Source of the DNA: a bacterium UBP3_UBA1247
GTDB taxonomy: Bacteria > UBA3054
Length of the DNA stretch: 10,419 nt
Direction of reading: 5' to 3'
NCBI GenBank assembly: GCA_002308555.1
Contig: DBWD01000050.1
Location: 1 to 10,419, forward strand
The notes under the pieces are model-generated. The model was given only the letters and a program-made list of their open reading frames with translations, had not been told where the DNA came from and ran no database searches. Made by a program: the position numbers and the translations under genes. Below, in pieces: positions 1 to 6,774 of this stretch. Positions within the stretch are counted from its first letter, which is position 1. The number at the start of each line of letters is the position of its first letter.

Positions 1-281
1 GCCTTGCAGCCGTATCTGGAGGCCGCCAGGGCCACGCCCTGGGCGTGGTTGCCGGCGGAGGCGGCGATGACGCCTCTCTCAAGCTCTTCTTTTTTGAGGG
101 AGTGGATCTTCTGGTAGGCGCCGCGCAGCTTGAAACTGAAGACTTCCTGCTGGTCCTCGCGCTTCAAAAGGATAGTGTTGTTAAGTTTGGCGCTCAGGAT
201 GGACATCTTGTCCAGCGGCGATTCTTTCGCGACTTCATAGACGGGAGTCGAGATGATCTTTTTGACGATTTCCGAAAACAT
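1..281 (-). CDS. ilvA: Threonine deaminase (threonine ammonia-lyase), biosynthetic type, 5' part only
   Basis: Only the first 93 codons are present; the gene runs off the left edge. The enzyme converts L-threonine to 2-oxobutanoate with pyridoxal phosphate, the first step to isoleucine, in the cytoplasm. Visible are the PLP-lysine segment KREDQQEVFSFKLRGAYQK at residues 40-58 (Schiff-base Lys51) and the cofactor-phosphate/substrate loop ASAGNHAQGVA at residues 74-84, both hallmarks of fold-type II threonine deaminases. The KRED...SFKLRGAY form is that of biosynthetic IlvA rather than serine racemase, but the C-terminal ACT-like regulatory domain that would settle this lies outside the window. 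The ATG at 281 is preceded by AAAAGGA about 9 nt upstream. It starts 5 nt after the stop of the esterase gene and has no promoter of its own, so it is probably cotranscribed with it. Confidence 0.9.
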   Translation of the reverse strand, partial: MFSEIVKKIISTPVYEVAKESPLDKMSILSAKLNNTILLKREDQQEVFSFKLRGAYQKIHSLKKEELERGVIAASAGNHAQGVALAASRYGCK

Positions 282-286
282 TTTTG

Positions 287-1105
287 CTATGTCCTTTTCA
301 ACCAATTGACGTAAAGTTCGAGCCAGTTGTCCGTGGCCTTGCCGCAGGGCCGGGAGCCGAAGCCGTGGCCGCCCTCGCTGTAGACGTGGGCCTCCAGAGG
401 AAGTTTTCTCTTAAGTAGCTCTTTCTGATAGGCCGTGAAACTCAGGAAGTAGGGGTCGTCGGAGGCCTGGAGCAGGAAAGTTGGCGGATGGTCCTTCGTC
501 AGGGGGAAGCGGGGCTTCTCCTCAAGATAGGCCGGATAGATCAGGCCCAGGCTGTCGGGCCTGGCGGAGACCCGGTCGATCTCGTCCCCGGGCGGGTAAA
601 CTTTTTTCCCGAAGCTCCCGGCGCACATGGCGGCCAGATGCCCTCCGGCGGAGAAGCCCATGATGCCGACGGCGGCGGGATCCAGGCCGAACTTTTCCGC
701 GTGGAAGCGGACGTACCTCACGGCGCGCAAGGCGTCGCAAAGGGCCGCCTCCCGCTGCCTGGGCACGCGGTACTTCAGGACGAAGGCCGCGAAGCCCGCC
801 TTGGCCAAAGCCTCCGCGATCTCATAGCCTTCGTAGTCCACCGCCAGCACCTCGTAGGCCCCGCCGGGGCAGACGACCACGGACTTCCTTTTGCCCTTTG
901 AGGCGCCTTTCGGCAGGAAAGCCGTGAGGGAGGGGTAGTTCACGCCGGTCAGAAGCGTGATGGGCGCGGGATGGGGGATCCTGCGCTCGTGCTTGGAGCG
1001 GAATTTGAGAAGGGGGACCTTCTCGTCGGGCCAGAGGCCGAAGGTTTGCGGGGAAGTTGTTCGCGGCATAATTTTCATCATTCTTAAATAAAGATATTCT
1101 ACCAT
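287..1105 (-). CDS. Alpha/beta-hydrolase carbohydrate esterase (BD-FAE / acetyl-esterase type)
   Basis: A 272-residue alpha/beta-hydrolase of the COG0657/BD-FAE-like esterase group, enzymes that remove acetyl or feruloyl groups from plant-type or other sugars. Seen: an oxyanion-hole segment CPGGAY (residues 79-84), the nucleophile elbow GFSAGGH (150-156, Ser152), the acid in QASDDPYF (Asp216 or Asp217) and the catalytic His in GGHGFG (His247), followed by a C-terminal W...WL pattern typical of the group. No signal peptide is visible, so it is probably cytoplasmic and acts on imported oligosaccharides. The start is uncertain. ATG 1105 has a strong GGAGGAGG Shine-Dalgarno 7 nt upstream, but an extended -10 promoter overlaps that ATG, and ATGs at 1081, 1078 and 1069 are alternatives giving a protein 8-12 residues shorter. 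It leads an apparent two-gene operon with ilvA. The exact substrate cannot be read from sequence. Confidence 0.83.
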   Translation of the reverse strand: MVEYLYLRMMKIMPRTTSPQTFGLWPDEKVPLLKFRSKHERRIPHPAPITLLTGVNYPSLTAFLPKGASKGKRKSVVVCPGGAYEVLAVDYEGYEIAEALAKAGFAAFVLKYRVPRQREAALCDALRAVRYVRFHAEKFGLDPAAVGIMGFSAGGHLAAMCAGSFGKKVYPPGDEIDRVSARPDSLGLIYPAYLEEKPRFPLTKDHPPTFLLQASDDPYFLSFTAYQKELLKRKLPLEAHVYSEGGHGFGSRPCGKATDNWLELYVNWLKRT

Positions 1106-1124
1106 AAGGCGTCCTCCTCCGCAA
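1096..1124 (-). promoter_or_regulatory. Candidate sigma70-type promoter for the esterase-ilvA operon
   Basis: On the minus strand TTGCGG (1124-1119) is followed after 17 nt by TAGAAT (1101-1096), with TG two bases upstream of the -10 (TGG-TAGAAT), an extended -10. The predicted start near 1089 lies downstream of the ATG at 1105, so if this promoter is real the esterase must start at 1081, 1078 or 1069. The overlap with a good Shine-Dalgarno sequence makes either reading possible. Confidence 0.45.
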
Positions 1125-1148
1125 GAGAAGAGCCGGGCAAAAGACGGT

Positions 1149-1178
1149 TTGAGAAAAAGCCCGCCCTTTTGGTATAAT
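1149..1178 (+). promoter_or_regulatory. Sigma70-type promoter of the nfu-GT9-dapB-uxs-dehydrogenase-flippase operon
   Basis: TTGAGA (1149-1154) and a consensus TATAAT (1173-1178) are separated by 18 nt, and the -10 is extended by TGG. The predicted start near 1185 gives a leader of about 30 nt with AAGGTG as ribosome binding site before ATG 1216. No other promoter is evident up to 6756, so this one probably drives all six genes. Confidence 0.7.
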
Positions 1179-1215
1179 CACAAATTGATTTAATCCTTAA
1201 AAGCAAGGTGAAAAC

Positions 1216-1440
1216 ATGGAAGAACAGATCAAGAAGATCCTGGACGAAAAAGTAATTCCTCTCCTGCAGTCCCACGGCGGTTCCTGCGAATTCGTGGGCG
1301 TCGACAACAACGTGGTCAAGGTCAGGCTGCAGGGCGCCTGCGGGCACTGCCCCGGAGCCATCATGACGCTGCGCGGCTTCGTTCTGAAAGTCCTGCAGGA
1401 AGAGCTTCCCGAGATCGAGGACGTGGTGAACGTTCAGTAG
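1216..1440 (+). CDS. NifU C-terminal-domain (Nfu-type) iron-sulfur carrier protein
   Basis: A 74-residue stand-alone NifU C-terminal domain. Such proteins bind a bridging [4Fe-4S] cluster, one CxxC per subunit, and pass it to apo-proteins in the cytoplasm. The CxxC is visible as CGHCPGA (Cys42, Cys45), with the preceding conserved HGG (20-22) and the MTLRGFVLKVLQEELPEI helix that follows the motif in this family. Length matches single-domain members; the N-terminal IscU-like and central ferredoxin domains of full NifU are absent. ATG 1216 has AAGGTG 7 nt upstream. It is first in the operon, 3 nt before the GT9 gene, with no other Fe-S biogenesis gene nearby. The role in this operon is unclear; general housekeeping Fe-S delivery is the simplest reading. 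Confidence 0.9.
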   Translation: MEEQIKKILDEKVIPLLQSHGGSCEFVGVDNNVVKVRLQGACGHCPGAIMTLRGFVLKVLQEELPEIEDVVNVQ

Positions 1441-1443
1441 GGG

Positions 1444-2493
1444 ATGAAGTTCCTTATCGTCAAACCGAGTTCGCTGGGCGACGTGGCCTGCGCCATGCCG
1501 GTGGTGGCGCTTCTGAAGGAGCGCTATCCCGACTCCTCCGTGGACTGGCTTGTCAACGAGGAATACGCCGGCCTGGCGCTGGCCGCCGGGGCCGACAAAG
1601 TCTGGAAAATAAACCGCCGGGCCTGGAAACGTTTTTCCACCTGGCCGAAGGCTTTTTTCAATTACCTTTCCGTGGCCTGCAAACTGCCTTTCCAGAAATA
1701 CGACTACACCATCGACCTCCAGGGTCTTTTGCGCAGCGGCATCTTCACCGCCCTTTCCAACGCCGGGGAGGCCATAGGTTTCGCCGACGCCAGGGAAGGG
1801 GCCACCATCTTCTACGACAAGAAGGTCAGCGTGGCCCGGCGCATCACCCACGCCTCGCTGTGCAATCTGGCGCTTCTGAAAGAGCTGGGCATCGGGGTCC
1901 CGAAAGTCTGGCCTTCTTTCGCGCCCAAGGAGACCGGGGAATGCCTCAAGCTTTTTTCCCTGACACCCAAGAATTACTTCATGGCCGTGCCCACCACCAG
2001 GTGGCCCTCCAAGAACTGGGTGCCGGAGAACATCGCCAAGGTGGGCCTGGCCCTGCGGGACAAATACGGCTGGCAGGGCGTGCTGGTGGGAAGCGCGGAG
2101 GACCGGGAGCTGTGCGAGAAGATCTCGTCACTCGCCCCGGGGGTATTCCGGAATCTTGCCGGCAAGACCGACTGGTCCCAGTTCCTGGCACTGGCCGCGG
2201 AGGCCGCCTGCGCCGTGACTCCCGACACCGGTCCCATGCATGTCATGGCTTCCGCGGGAACGCCCATGGCGGCGGTCATGGGTCCCACGGACCCAAGGCG
2301 CCACGGGCCCTACGGGGCCAAATGCAAAATATTGCAAAGTTCCCGCCGCTGCCTGCCCTGCTATCACAGGAACTGCGTGCTGGGGGAGGAGGGCTGCCCG
2401 TCCCTGTGCATGGCTGACATTACCCCCGAGACGGTCCTGGATGCCATCGACAAGTTGGTCGGAAAAAATGAGCAAGGAAAAAAAGATGAATAA
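1444..2493 (+). CDS. Glycosyltransferase family 9, LPS heptosyltransferase-type (WaaC/WaaF-like)
   Basis: A 349-residue GT9 enzyme with GT-B fold, which on family knowledge transfers ADP-heptose or a related sugar to the LPS core or another surface glycan at the cytoplasmic face of the inner membrane. Seen: N-terminal MKFLIVKPSSLGDVACAMPV with the conserved LGD (Asp13, the acceptor-site base in WaaC), RWPSKNW at 186-192, and the donor-binding segment from TPDTGPMH (259-266) through GPTDPRRHGPYG (280-291). Near the C terminus is a cysteine cluster, C303-x2-C306-x4-C311-x6-C318-x3-C322, similar to the CxPCxxRxC...C pattern I recall in other members of the family. The start lies 3 nt after the nfu stop, so translation is probably coupled. 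The acceptor cannot be assigned, hence no symbol. The last codons overlap the start of dapB. Confidence 0.88.
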   Translation: MKFLIVKPSSLGDVACAMPVVALLKERYPDSSVDWLVNEEYAGLALAAGADKVWKINRRAWKRFSTWPKAFFNYLSVACKLPFQKYDYTIDLQGLLRSGIFTALSNAGEAIGFADAREGATIFYDKKVSVARRITHASLCNLALLKELGIGVPKVWPSFAPKETGECLKLFSLTPKNYFMAVPTTRWPSKNWVPENIAKVGLALRDKYGWQGVLVGSAEDRELCEKISSLAPGVFRNLAGKTDWSQFLALAAEAACAVTPDTGPMHVMASAGTPMAAVMGPTDPRRHGPYGAKCKILQSSRRCLPCYHRNCVLGEEGCPSLCMADITPETVLDAIDKLVGKNEQGKKDE

Positions 2494-3280
2494 AAACGAG
2501 CTTCTGAATCTCTGCGTGGTGGGCGCCGCCGGACGCATGGGCCGCCTGGTGGCCGCGCTGGCCCCGGAATACGGCTTCCGCGTCACAGGCGCGCTGGAAT
2601 TCAAGGGTTCCCCGGCGCTGGGCGAGAAATGCGGCGAGGCCGTCATCACCTCGGACATCGACCAAGCCCTTTCCGGCGCCAGAGTCGCGGTGGAATTCGC
2701 GCTGCCTGAGGGCATAACGGAAAGGATCGCGAAATACCGGGAATACGGCATCCCCTGCGTAATCGGGACCACCGGAGTTTCGGCGGAAGGGGAGCAAGCC
2801 CTGAAGAAAGCCGCGGAAACGATCCCGGTGATCCACGCCGCCAACTTCAGTTTGGGCGTCAATCTCCTGGCAGGACTTCTCAAGGAAGCCGCCGCGGCGC
2901 TGGACGACAGTTACGACGTGGAGATCGTGGAGATGCACCACCGCCACAAGAAAGACGCACCCAGCGGCACGGCGCTCATGCTGGCCGCCAGCGTGGAGGA
3001 GGGCAGGTCCGTTGGAAAAGACAGGGAACTTTACGGCCGTTTCGGCCTCACGGGCGAAAGGCCCCGGGGCGAGATAGCCATACACGCCCTGAGGGGCGGG
3101 GACGTGGCCGGCGACCACACCGTGATCTTCGCCGCCGAGGGGGAGAGGGTGGAATTCACCCACAAAGCCTCCGGCAGATCCAATTTTGCCAAGGGCGCGC
3201 TGAAGGCCGCCGCTTTTTTGACCTCGCGGAAAGCGGGGATGTACACAATGAAAGACGTAATCGGTATCGGTAAGAAATGA
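2486..3280 (+). CDS. dapB: 4-hydroxy-tetrahydrodipicolinate reductase
   Basis: A 264-residue DapB, close to the 273 of E. coli. It reduces 4-hydroxy-tetrahydrodipicolinate to tetrahydrodipicolinate with NAD(P)H, for diaminopimelate (peptidoglycan) and lysine. Seen: the nucleotide-binding [10 protein letters not shown] (11-20), the acidic Glu38 that contacts the cofactor ribose in E. coli DapB, GTTG (94-97), and the catalytic signature [15 protein letters not shown] (149-163) with His151/His152 and Lys155 matching His159/His160 and Lys163 of E. coli. I chose ATG 2486 because AAGGA lies about 8 nt before it; ATG 2468 is in frame but poorly preceded. The gene overlaps the GT9 stop by 8 nt and ends in ATGA with uxs. 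Placement among surface-sugar genes is uncommon but fits an envelope theme. Confidence 0.95.
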   Translation: MNKNELLNLCVVGAAGRMGRLVAALAPEYGFRVTGALEFKGSPALGEKCGEAVITSDIDQALSGARVAVEFALPEGITERIAKYREYGIPCVIGTTGVSAEGEQALKKAAETIPVIHAANFSLGVNLLAGLLKEAAAALDDSYDVEIVEMHHRHKKDAPSGTALMLAASVEEGRSVGKDRELYGRFGLTGERPRGEIAIHALRGGDVAGDHTVIFAAEGERVEFTHKASGRSNFAKGALKAAAFLTSRKAGMYTMKDVIGIGKK

Positions 3281-4230
3281 GCAGCAAACGCGTACTAGTC
3301 ACCGGCGGGGCGGGATTTTTGGGCAGCCATCTTTGCGAGGCCCTTCTGAGAAAAGGGCACCAGGTCCTGGCCGTCGACAATCTTTCCTCCGGCAGAACGG
3401 CAAACATCGAGCATCTGAAGGACGAGCCAAATTTCAAATTTATCAGGCACGACGTGGTGGAACCCTTCGAGGCGGAGGTGGACTGGATCTTCAATTTCGC
3501 CTGCCCGGCCTCCCCGGACGCCTACCAGACGGATCCCATCCAGACCACCAAGACCTCCATGCTGGGGGCCTTCCACATGCTGGGCCTGGCCAAGCGCCTC
3601 AAGGCCCGTTTCATGCAGGCCTCCACTTCCGAGGTCTACGGCGACCCGAAAGTGCATCCCCAGGTCGAGAGTTACTGGGGCAACGTCAATCCCGTTGGCA
3701 TCAGAAGCTGCTATGACGAGGGCAAGCGCGTGGCCGAGACTCTGGCCAGCGACTACCGCCGCCAGAACGGCGTGGACACCAAGATCATCAGGATCTTCAA
3801 CACCTACGGCCCCAGGATGCGGGTCAACGACGGCAGGGTGGTCTCCAATTTCATCGTGCAGGCCCTGCAGGGAAAAGACATCACAATATACGGCGACGGC
3901 ACGCAGACCCGCTCCTTCTGCTACGTGGATGATCTCATCAAGGGCATCGTGCTGATGATGGAGAAAGACAACTTCCCCGGCCCCGTCAACCTTGGCAATC
4001 CCGGGGAATTCACCGTGGGCGAGCTGGCCGGGATCGTCATCGAAATGACCAACTCCAAGAGCCGGCTGATCAATCTGCCGCTGCCCTCCGACGACCCGAC
4101 CCAGAGGAAGCCTGACATCTCCCTGGCTAAGGAAAAACTCGGCTGGGAGCCAGCGATCCCCCTGAGGGAAGGCATAGAAAAAACCATAGCGTATTTCGAA
4201 AAAGAATTAACCAAAGGAAACATAAAATGA
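3277..4230 (+). CDS. uxs: UDP-glucuronate decarboxylase (UDP-xylose synthase)
   Basis: A 317-residue extended short-chain dehydrogenase/reductase. It oxidises UDP-glucuronate at C4, decarboxylates, and reduces the product to UDP-xylose with bound NAD. Seen: Rossmann motif TGGAGFLG (9-16), the Uxs-specific [14 protein letters not shown] (75-88), TSEVYGDP (117-124, Ser118/Glu119), and the catalytic CYDEGKR with Tyr146 and Lys150 in the Y-x3-K arrangement. FNTYGPRM (174-181) and DGRVVSNFI (185-193) are also conserved across UXS enzymes. Absence of extra domains excludes ArnA-type bifunctional enzymes. It overlaps dapB by ATGA and the following dehydrogenase by ATGA, so the three are translationally coupled. 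The neighbouring dehydrogenase would be the natural supplier of UDP-glucuronate. Confidence 0.92.
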   Translation: MSSKRVLVTGGAGFLGSHLCEALLRKGHQVLAVDNLSSGRTANIEHLKDEPNFKFIRHDVVEPFEAEVDWIFNFACPASPDAYQTDPIQTTKTSMLGAFHMLGLAKRLKARFMQASTSEVYGDPKVHPQVESYWGNVNPVGIRSCYDEGKRVAETLASDYRRQNGVDTKIIRIFNTYGPRMRVNDGRVVSNFIVQALQGKDITIYGDGTQTRSFCYVDDLIKGIVLMMEKDNFPGPVNLGNPGEFTVGELAGIVIEMTNSKSRLINLPLPSDDPTQRKPDISLAKEKLGWEPAIPLREGIEKTIAYFEKELTKGNIK

Positions 4231-5522
4231 AGAGTTTGAAAGAAAAGATCATTTCCCGCGAAGCGACAGTCGCGGTAGTGGGACTGGGTTACGTGGGCCT
4301 TCCCCTGGCCTGCGCTTTCGCCACCAAGGGCTACAAAGTCTTGGGCGTGGACCTCTCGGAAAAGAAAGTCGAGAGCCTCAGGAAAGGGGAGAGCTACATC
4401 ATCGACGTGAAGTCCGAGACCCTGAAGTCTCTGGTGGACAGCGGCTCCTTCAAGCCCTCAACGGATTTTTCCGTCCTCAGGGAAGCGGACTGCATCTCCA
4501 TCTGCGTACCCACCCCGCTGGCCAAGACCGGCGAGCCCGACGTTTCCTACATGATCAACGCCAGGGACTACATTCTGCCGCACCTTAGGAAAGGCACCCT
4601 CTTCGTTTTGGAGAGCACCACCTATCCCGGCTCCACCAAGGAACTGATGATCAAGCCGCTGCAGAAAGCCGGATTCGAGCTGGGTAAGGACGTTTTCGTG
4701 GCTTTCTCGCCGGAACGCGTGGACCCGGGCAACCCGAAATACAACACCCTGAACACCCCGAAGGTGGTGGGTGGCGCCACGCCGGAATGCACAGATCTGG
4801 CGGTGGCCCTCTACAGCAGCATAATCCCCCTTATCGTTCCGGTCTCCTCCTGCGAGGCGGCGGAAATGGCCAAGCTTTTGGAAAACACTTTCCGCAGCAT
4901 CAATATCGGCCTTGTCAACGAGATCGCCATCATGTGCAAATACCTTGGCATCGACGTCTGGGAAGTCATAAAAGCCGCTTCCAGCAAGCCCTTCGGCTTC
5001 ATGCCCTTCTATCCCGGCCCGGGCATCGGCGGCCACTGCATCCCCATCGATCCCTTGTATCTTTCCTGGAAACTCAGGACGCTGCATTACAAGGCCCGCT
5101 TCATCGAACTGGCGGACGACATCAACAGCGCCATGCCAGACTACGTGGTCAACCTTGTGGGCGAAGCCCTGAACGATCATAGGAAGAGCATCAAGGGCTC
5201 GAAGATCCTGCTTCTGGGCATGGCTTACAAAAAGGACATCGACGACCTGAGGGAAAGCCCCTCGCTTCTGGTCTACGACAGGCTCCGCCAGAAGGGCGCC
5301 GACCTTGCCTACTACGACCCCTTCATCAAGAGTTTCCGCTACAACGACGAGACCGTGACCGGCGTGGGCGAGCCTGACTTCGCCGCCTACGACTGCCTGG
5401 TGGTCCTGACCGACCACTCCTGCTTTGATTACGAAGAGATCGCCAAGAGCGCCAAGCTTATCGTGGACACCAGGAACGCCGCCAAGAACGTGCGGGACCG
5501 CGGGAATATCGTGACCCTTTGA
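4227..5522 (+). CDS. UDP-sugar 6-dehydrogenase (UDP-GlcNAc/WbpA-like branch of the UDP-glucose/GDP-mannose dehydrogenase family)
   Basis: A 431-residue NAD-dependent dehydrogenase that oxidises C6 of a nucleotide sugar to a carboxylate in two steps. Seen: the N-terminal Rossmann motif [12 protein letters not shown] (17-28), ICVPTP (92-97), [16 protein letters not shown] (212-227) with conserved Lys216 and Asn220, and [11 protein letters not shown] (266-276) with the thiohemiacetal-forming Cys271. The UDP-binding C-terminal domain includes [14 protein letters not shown], beginning near residue 332. The motifs SPERVDPGN (161-169) and [16 protein letters not shown] point to the WbpA branch (UDP-GlcNAc to UDP-GlcNAcA) rather than the UDP-glucose dehydrogenases with PEFLREG-like motifs. 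Its partner Uxs, however, needs UDP-glucuronate, so UDP-glucose activity is plausible. The start overlaps the uxs stop (ATGA). Confidence 0.87.
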   Translation: MKSLKEKIISREATVAVVGLGYVGLPLACAFATKGYKVLGVDLSEKKVESLRKGESYIIDVKSETLKSLVDSGSFKPSTDFSVLREADCISICVPTPLAKTGEPDVSYMINARDYILPHLRKGTLFVLESTTYPGSTKELMIKPLQKAGFELGKDVFVAFSPERVDPGNPKYNTLNTPKVVGGATPECTDLAVALYSSIIPLIVPVSSCEAAEMAKLLENTFRSINIGLVNEIAIMCKYLGIDVWEVIKAASSKPFGFMPFYPGPGIGGHCIPIDPLYLSWKLRTLHYKARFIELADDINSAMPDYVVNLVGEALNDHRKSIKGSKILLLGMAYKKDIDDLRESPSLLVYDRLRQKGADLAYYDPFIKSFRYNDETVTGVGEPDFAAYDCLVVLTDHSCFDYEEIAKSAKLIVDTRNAAKNVRDRGNIVTL

Positions 5523-5526
5523 CCCT

Positions 5527-6756
5527 ATGCCGGAGCCCGCAGCTAAAGCGTCCCGCTGGCCTTTGAAAGAGCTTGCCTTCGTCTGGGGAGGCAACGTTCT
5601 GAGCAAGGTCATGATGTTCGCGGCGACCGTCTATTTGGCCAACAGGCTGGAAGTGGAGGGCTTCGGGATCTTCAGCACGGCTTTCGCCGTGGTCAATTAC
5701 ATAAGCCTGGCGCTTTTCACCGGGCTGGACACGCTGGTGACAAGGGAGAGCGCCGGACTTTGCCCGGAAAACGCCTGGGCCTTTTCCGGGAAGCTTTTCG
5801 GCTTCCGGAGGAAGCTGGTCAACCTGGCCGTTGTCGCGACGGCGCTCTTCGCTTTCTTCCTGGGCAAAGGCAGCAGGGAAATGGGCTTCACCCTCCTGCT
5901 TTTCGGCCTGAGCTTCCTTTTCCAGCAGATCTACGCGGTCAATCTTTTTTACGGCCTGGAATGGCCCGGCCCGATCGCCTGCTACTTCGTGGGCGGCAAG
6001 ATAATTTATCTCGCCCTGCTTTTCATTTTCGTCAAGGCTCCCGGGGACCTTTTCTGGGCGGCCGGCGCGTTTACTTTCGCCATAGCGGCGGAGAATCTCT
6101 TCCTCTTTTTCTGCCTGTTTTTCCGCTACCGCAAGCGACGGGACGATTCCCTGGACGTCCCGGAGATCAAGCTTAAGCCGGCTTTGCTTCTGACGGCCCT
6201 GACTGCCCTCCTGCTTCTGCACGAGAACGCGCCGCAATTCCTGGTCTATTTGCTGAGGGGCGACGGGGAGGCCGGGCTCTACGCCTCGAGCTTCAGGCTT
6301 ATCTACACCGCCGTGACTTTCGCCAACCTGGGGGGCTTCGTTTTCCTGGCGCGCTTCACCAAGCAGGCGCGGGAAAGCGAGGAAAAAGCGCGGGTATCCT
6401 ACGGGAAGGCGCGCTACTGCGCCCTGGCTTTGGGGATCGCCCTGGCGCTGGCGGGTTATTTTTCCGCGGGCCTCGTATACGACATACTTTTCAAGTCCTC
6501 CTATCAGGAAGGCGCGAACGTTCTGAGGGCGGGAGTCTTTCAAATGGCCCTGGTCCCGACCCGAGTTCTGGCCTGGCAGTACTGCCTGGTCAGGGGGAAG
6601 GCCGGAAAACTCGCCGCGCCGCTTTTAATAGGGGTTTTGCTGAGCGTAGGCATAACTTCCTGCCTCATACTTCAAAACGGCGCCGTAGGGGCCGCCAGGG
6701 GCCTTTTCTGCGGGGAAGCGGTCATCTGCGCCCTGATGCTTCTGGGCGCCAGATAA
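5527..6756 (+). CDS. Polysaccharide flippase, Wzx/MOP-superfamily type
   Basis: A 409-residue integral membrane protein with roughly 11-12 hydrophobic segments by eye and short charged loops, as in oligosaccharide flippases of the MOP (MATE-like) superfamily. These move undecaprenyl-linked glycan units across the inner membrane. Typical N-terminal features are seen: a first helix beginning LAFVWGGNVLSKV, then NRLEVEGFGIFSTAFAVVNY, matching the common xLGxxxyGxfs pattern of Wzx proteins. The protein ends directly after its last membrane helix, slightly short of the usual 420-480. ATG 5527 lies 4 nt after the preceding stop without a recognisable Shine-Dalgarno sequence, suggesting reinitiation by coupled ribosomes. 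Sequence divergence in this family prevents substrate assignment; the operon suggests a uronate- or xylose-containing glycan. Confidence 0.8.
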   Translation: MPEPAAKASRWPLKELAFVWGGNVLSKVMMFAATVYLANRLEVEGFGIFSTAFAVVNYISLALFTGLDTLVTRESAGLCPENAWAFSGKLFGFRRKLVNLAVVATALFAFFLGKGSREMGFTLLLFGLSFLFQQIYAVNLFYGLEWPGPIACYFVGGKIIYLALLFIFVKAPGDLFWAAGAFTFAIAAENLFLFFCLFFRYRKRRDDSLDVPEIKLKPALLLTALTALLLLHENAPQFLVYLLRGDGEAGLYASSFRLIYTAVTFANLGGFVFLARFTKQARESEEKARVSYGKARYCALALGIALALAGYFSAGLVYDILFKSSYQEGANVLRAGVFQMALVPTRVLAWQYCLVRGKAGKLAAPLLIGVLLSVGITSCLILQNGAVGAARGLFCGEAVICALMLLGAR

Positions 6757-6774
6757 GACCGGCGGTAATTTTGC

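Noticed and set aside
45..314. Plus-strand open frame of 89 codons at the left edge
   Set aside because: The opposite strand encodes clear IlvA motifs over the same bases.
2240..2485. Upstream extension of dapB to ATG 2240 or ATG 2468
   Set aside because: The extension lies inside the GT9 gene in another frame and adds non-conserved residues; ATG 2486 has the good ribosome binding site and gives normal DapB length.
4458..5612. Long open frame of 384 codons on the minus strand, opposite the UDP-sugar dehydrogenase
   Set aside because: It is antisense to a strongly conserved gene, its translation is rich in His/Gly/Val/Asp with no recognisable motif, and it reflects G+C-rich codon use of the real gene.
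5458..6543. Open frame of 361 codons on the minus strand, opposite the flippase
   Set aside because: The translation is extremely rich in Gln/Glu/Arg, as expected for the complement of a hydrophobic membrane-protein gene; no start signal or domain seen.
6728..6749. Hairpin GCGCCC / GGGCGC with 10-nt loop at the end of the flippase gene as a terminator
   Set aside because: The stem is only 6 bp, lies inside the coding sequence and is not followed by a T-run; such stems are common by chance in G+C-rich DNA.
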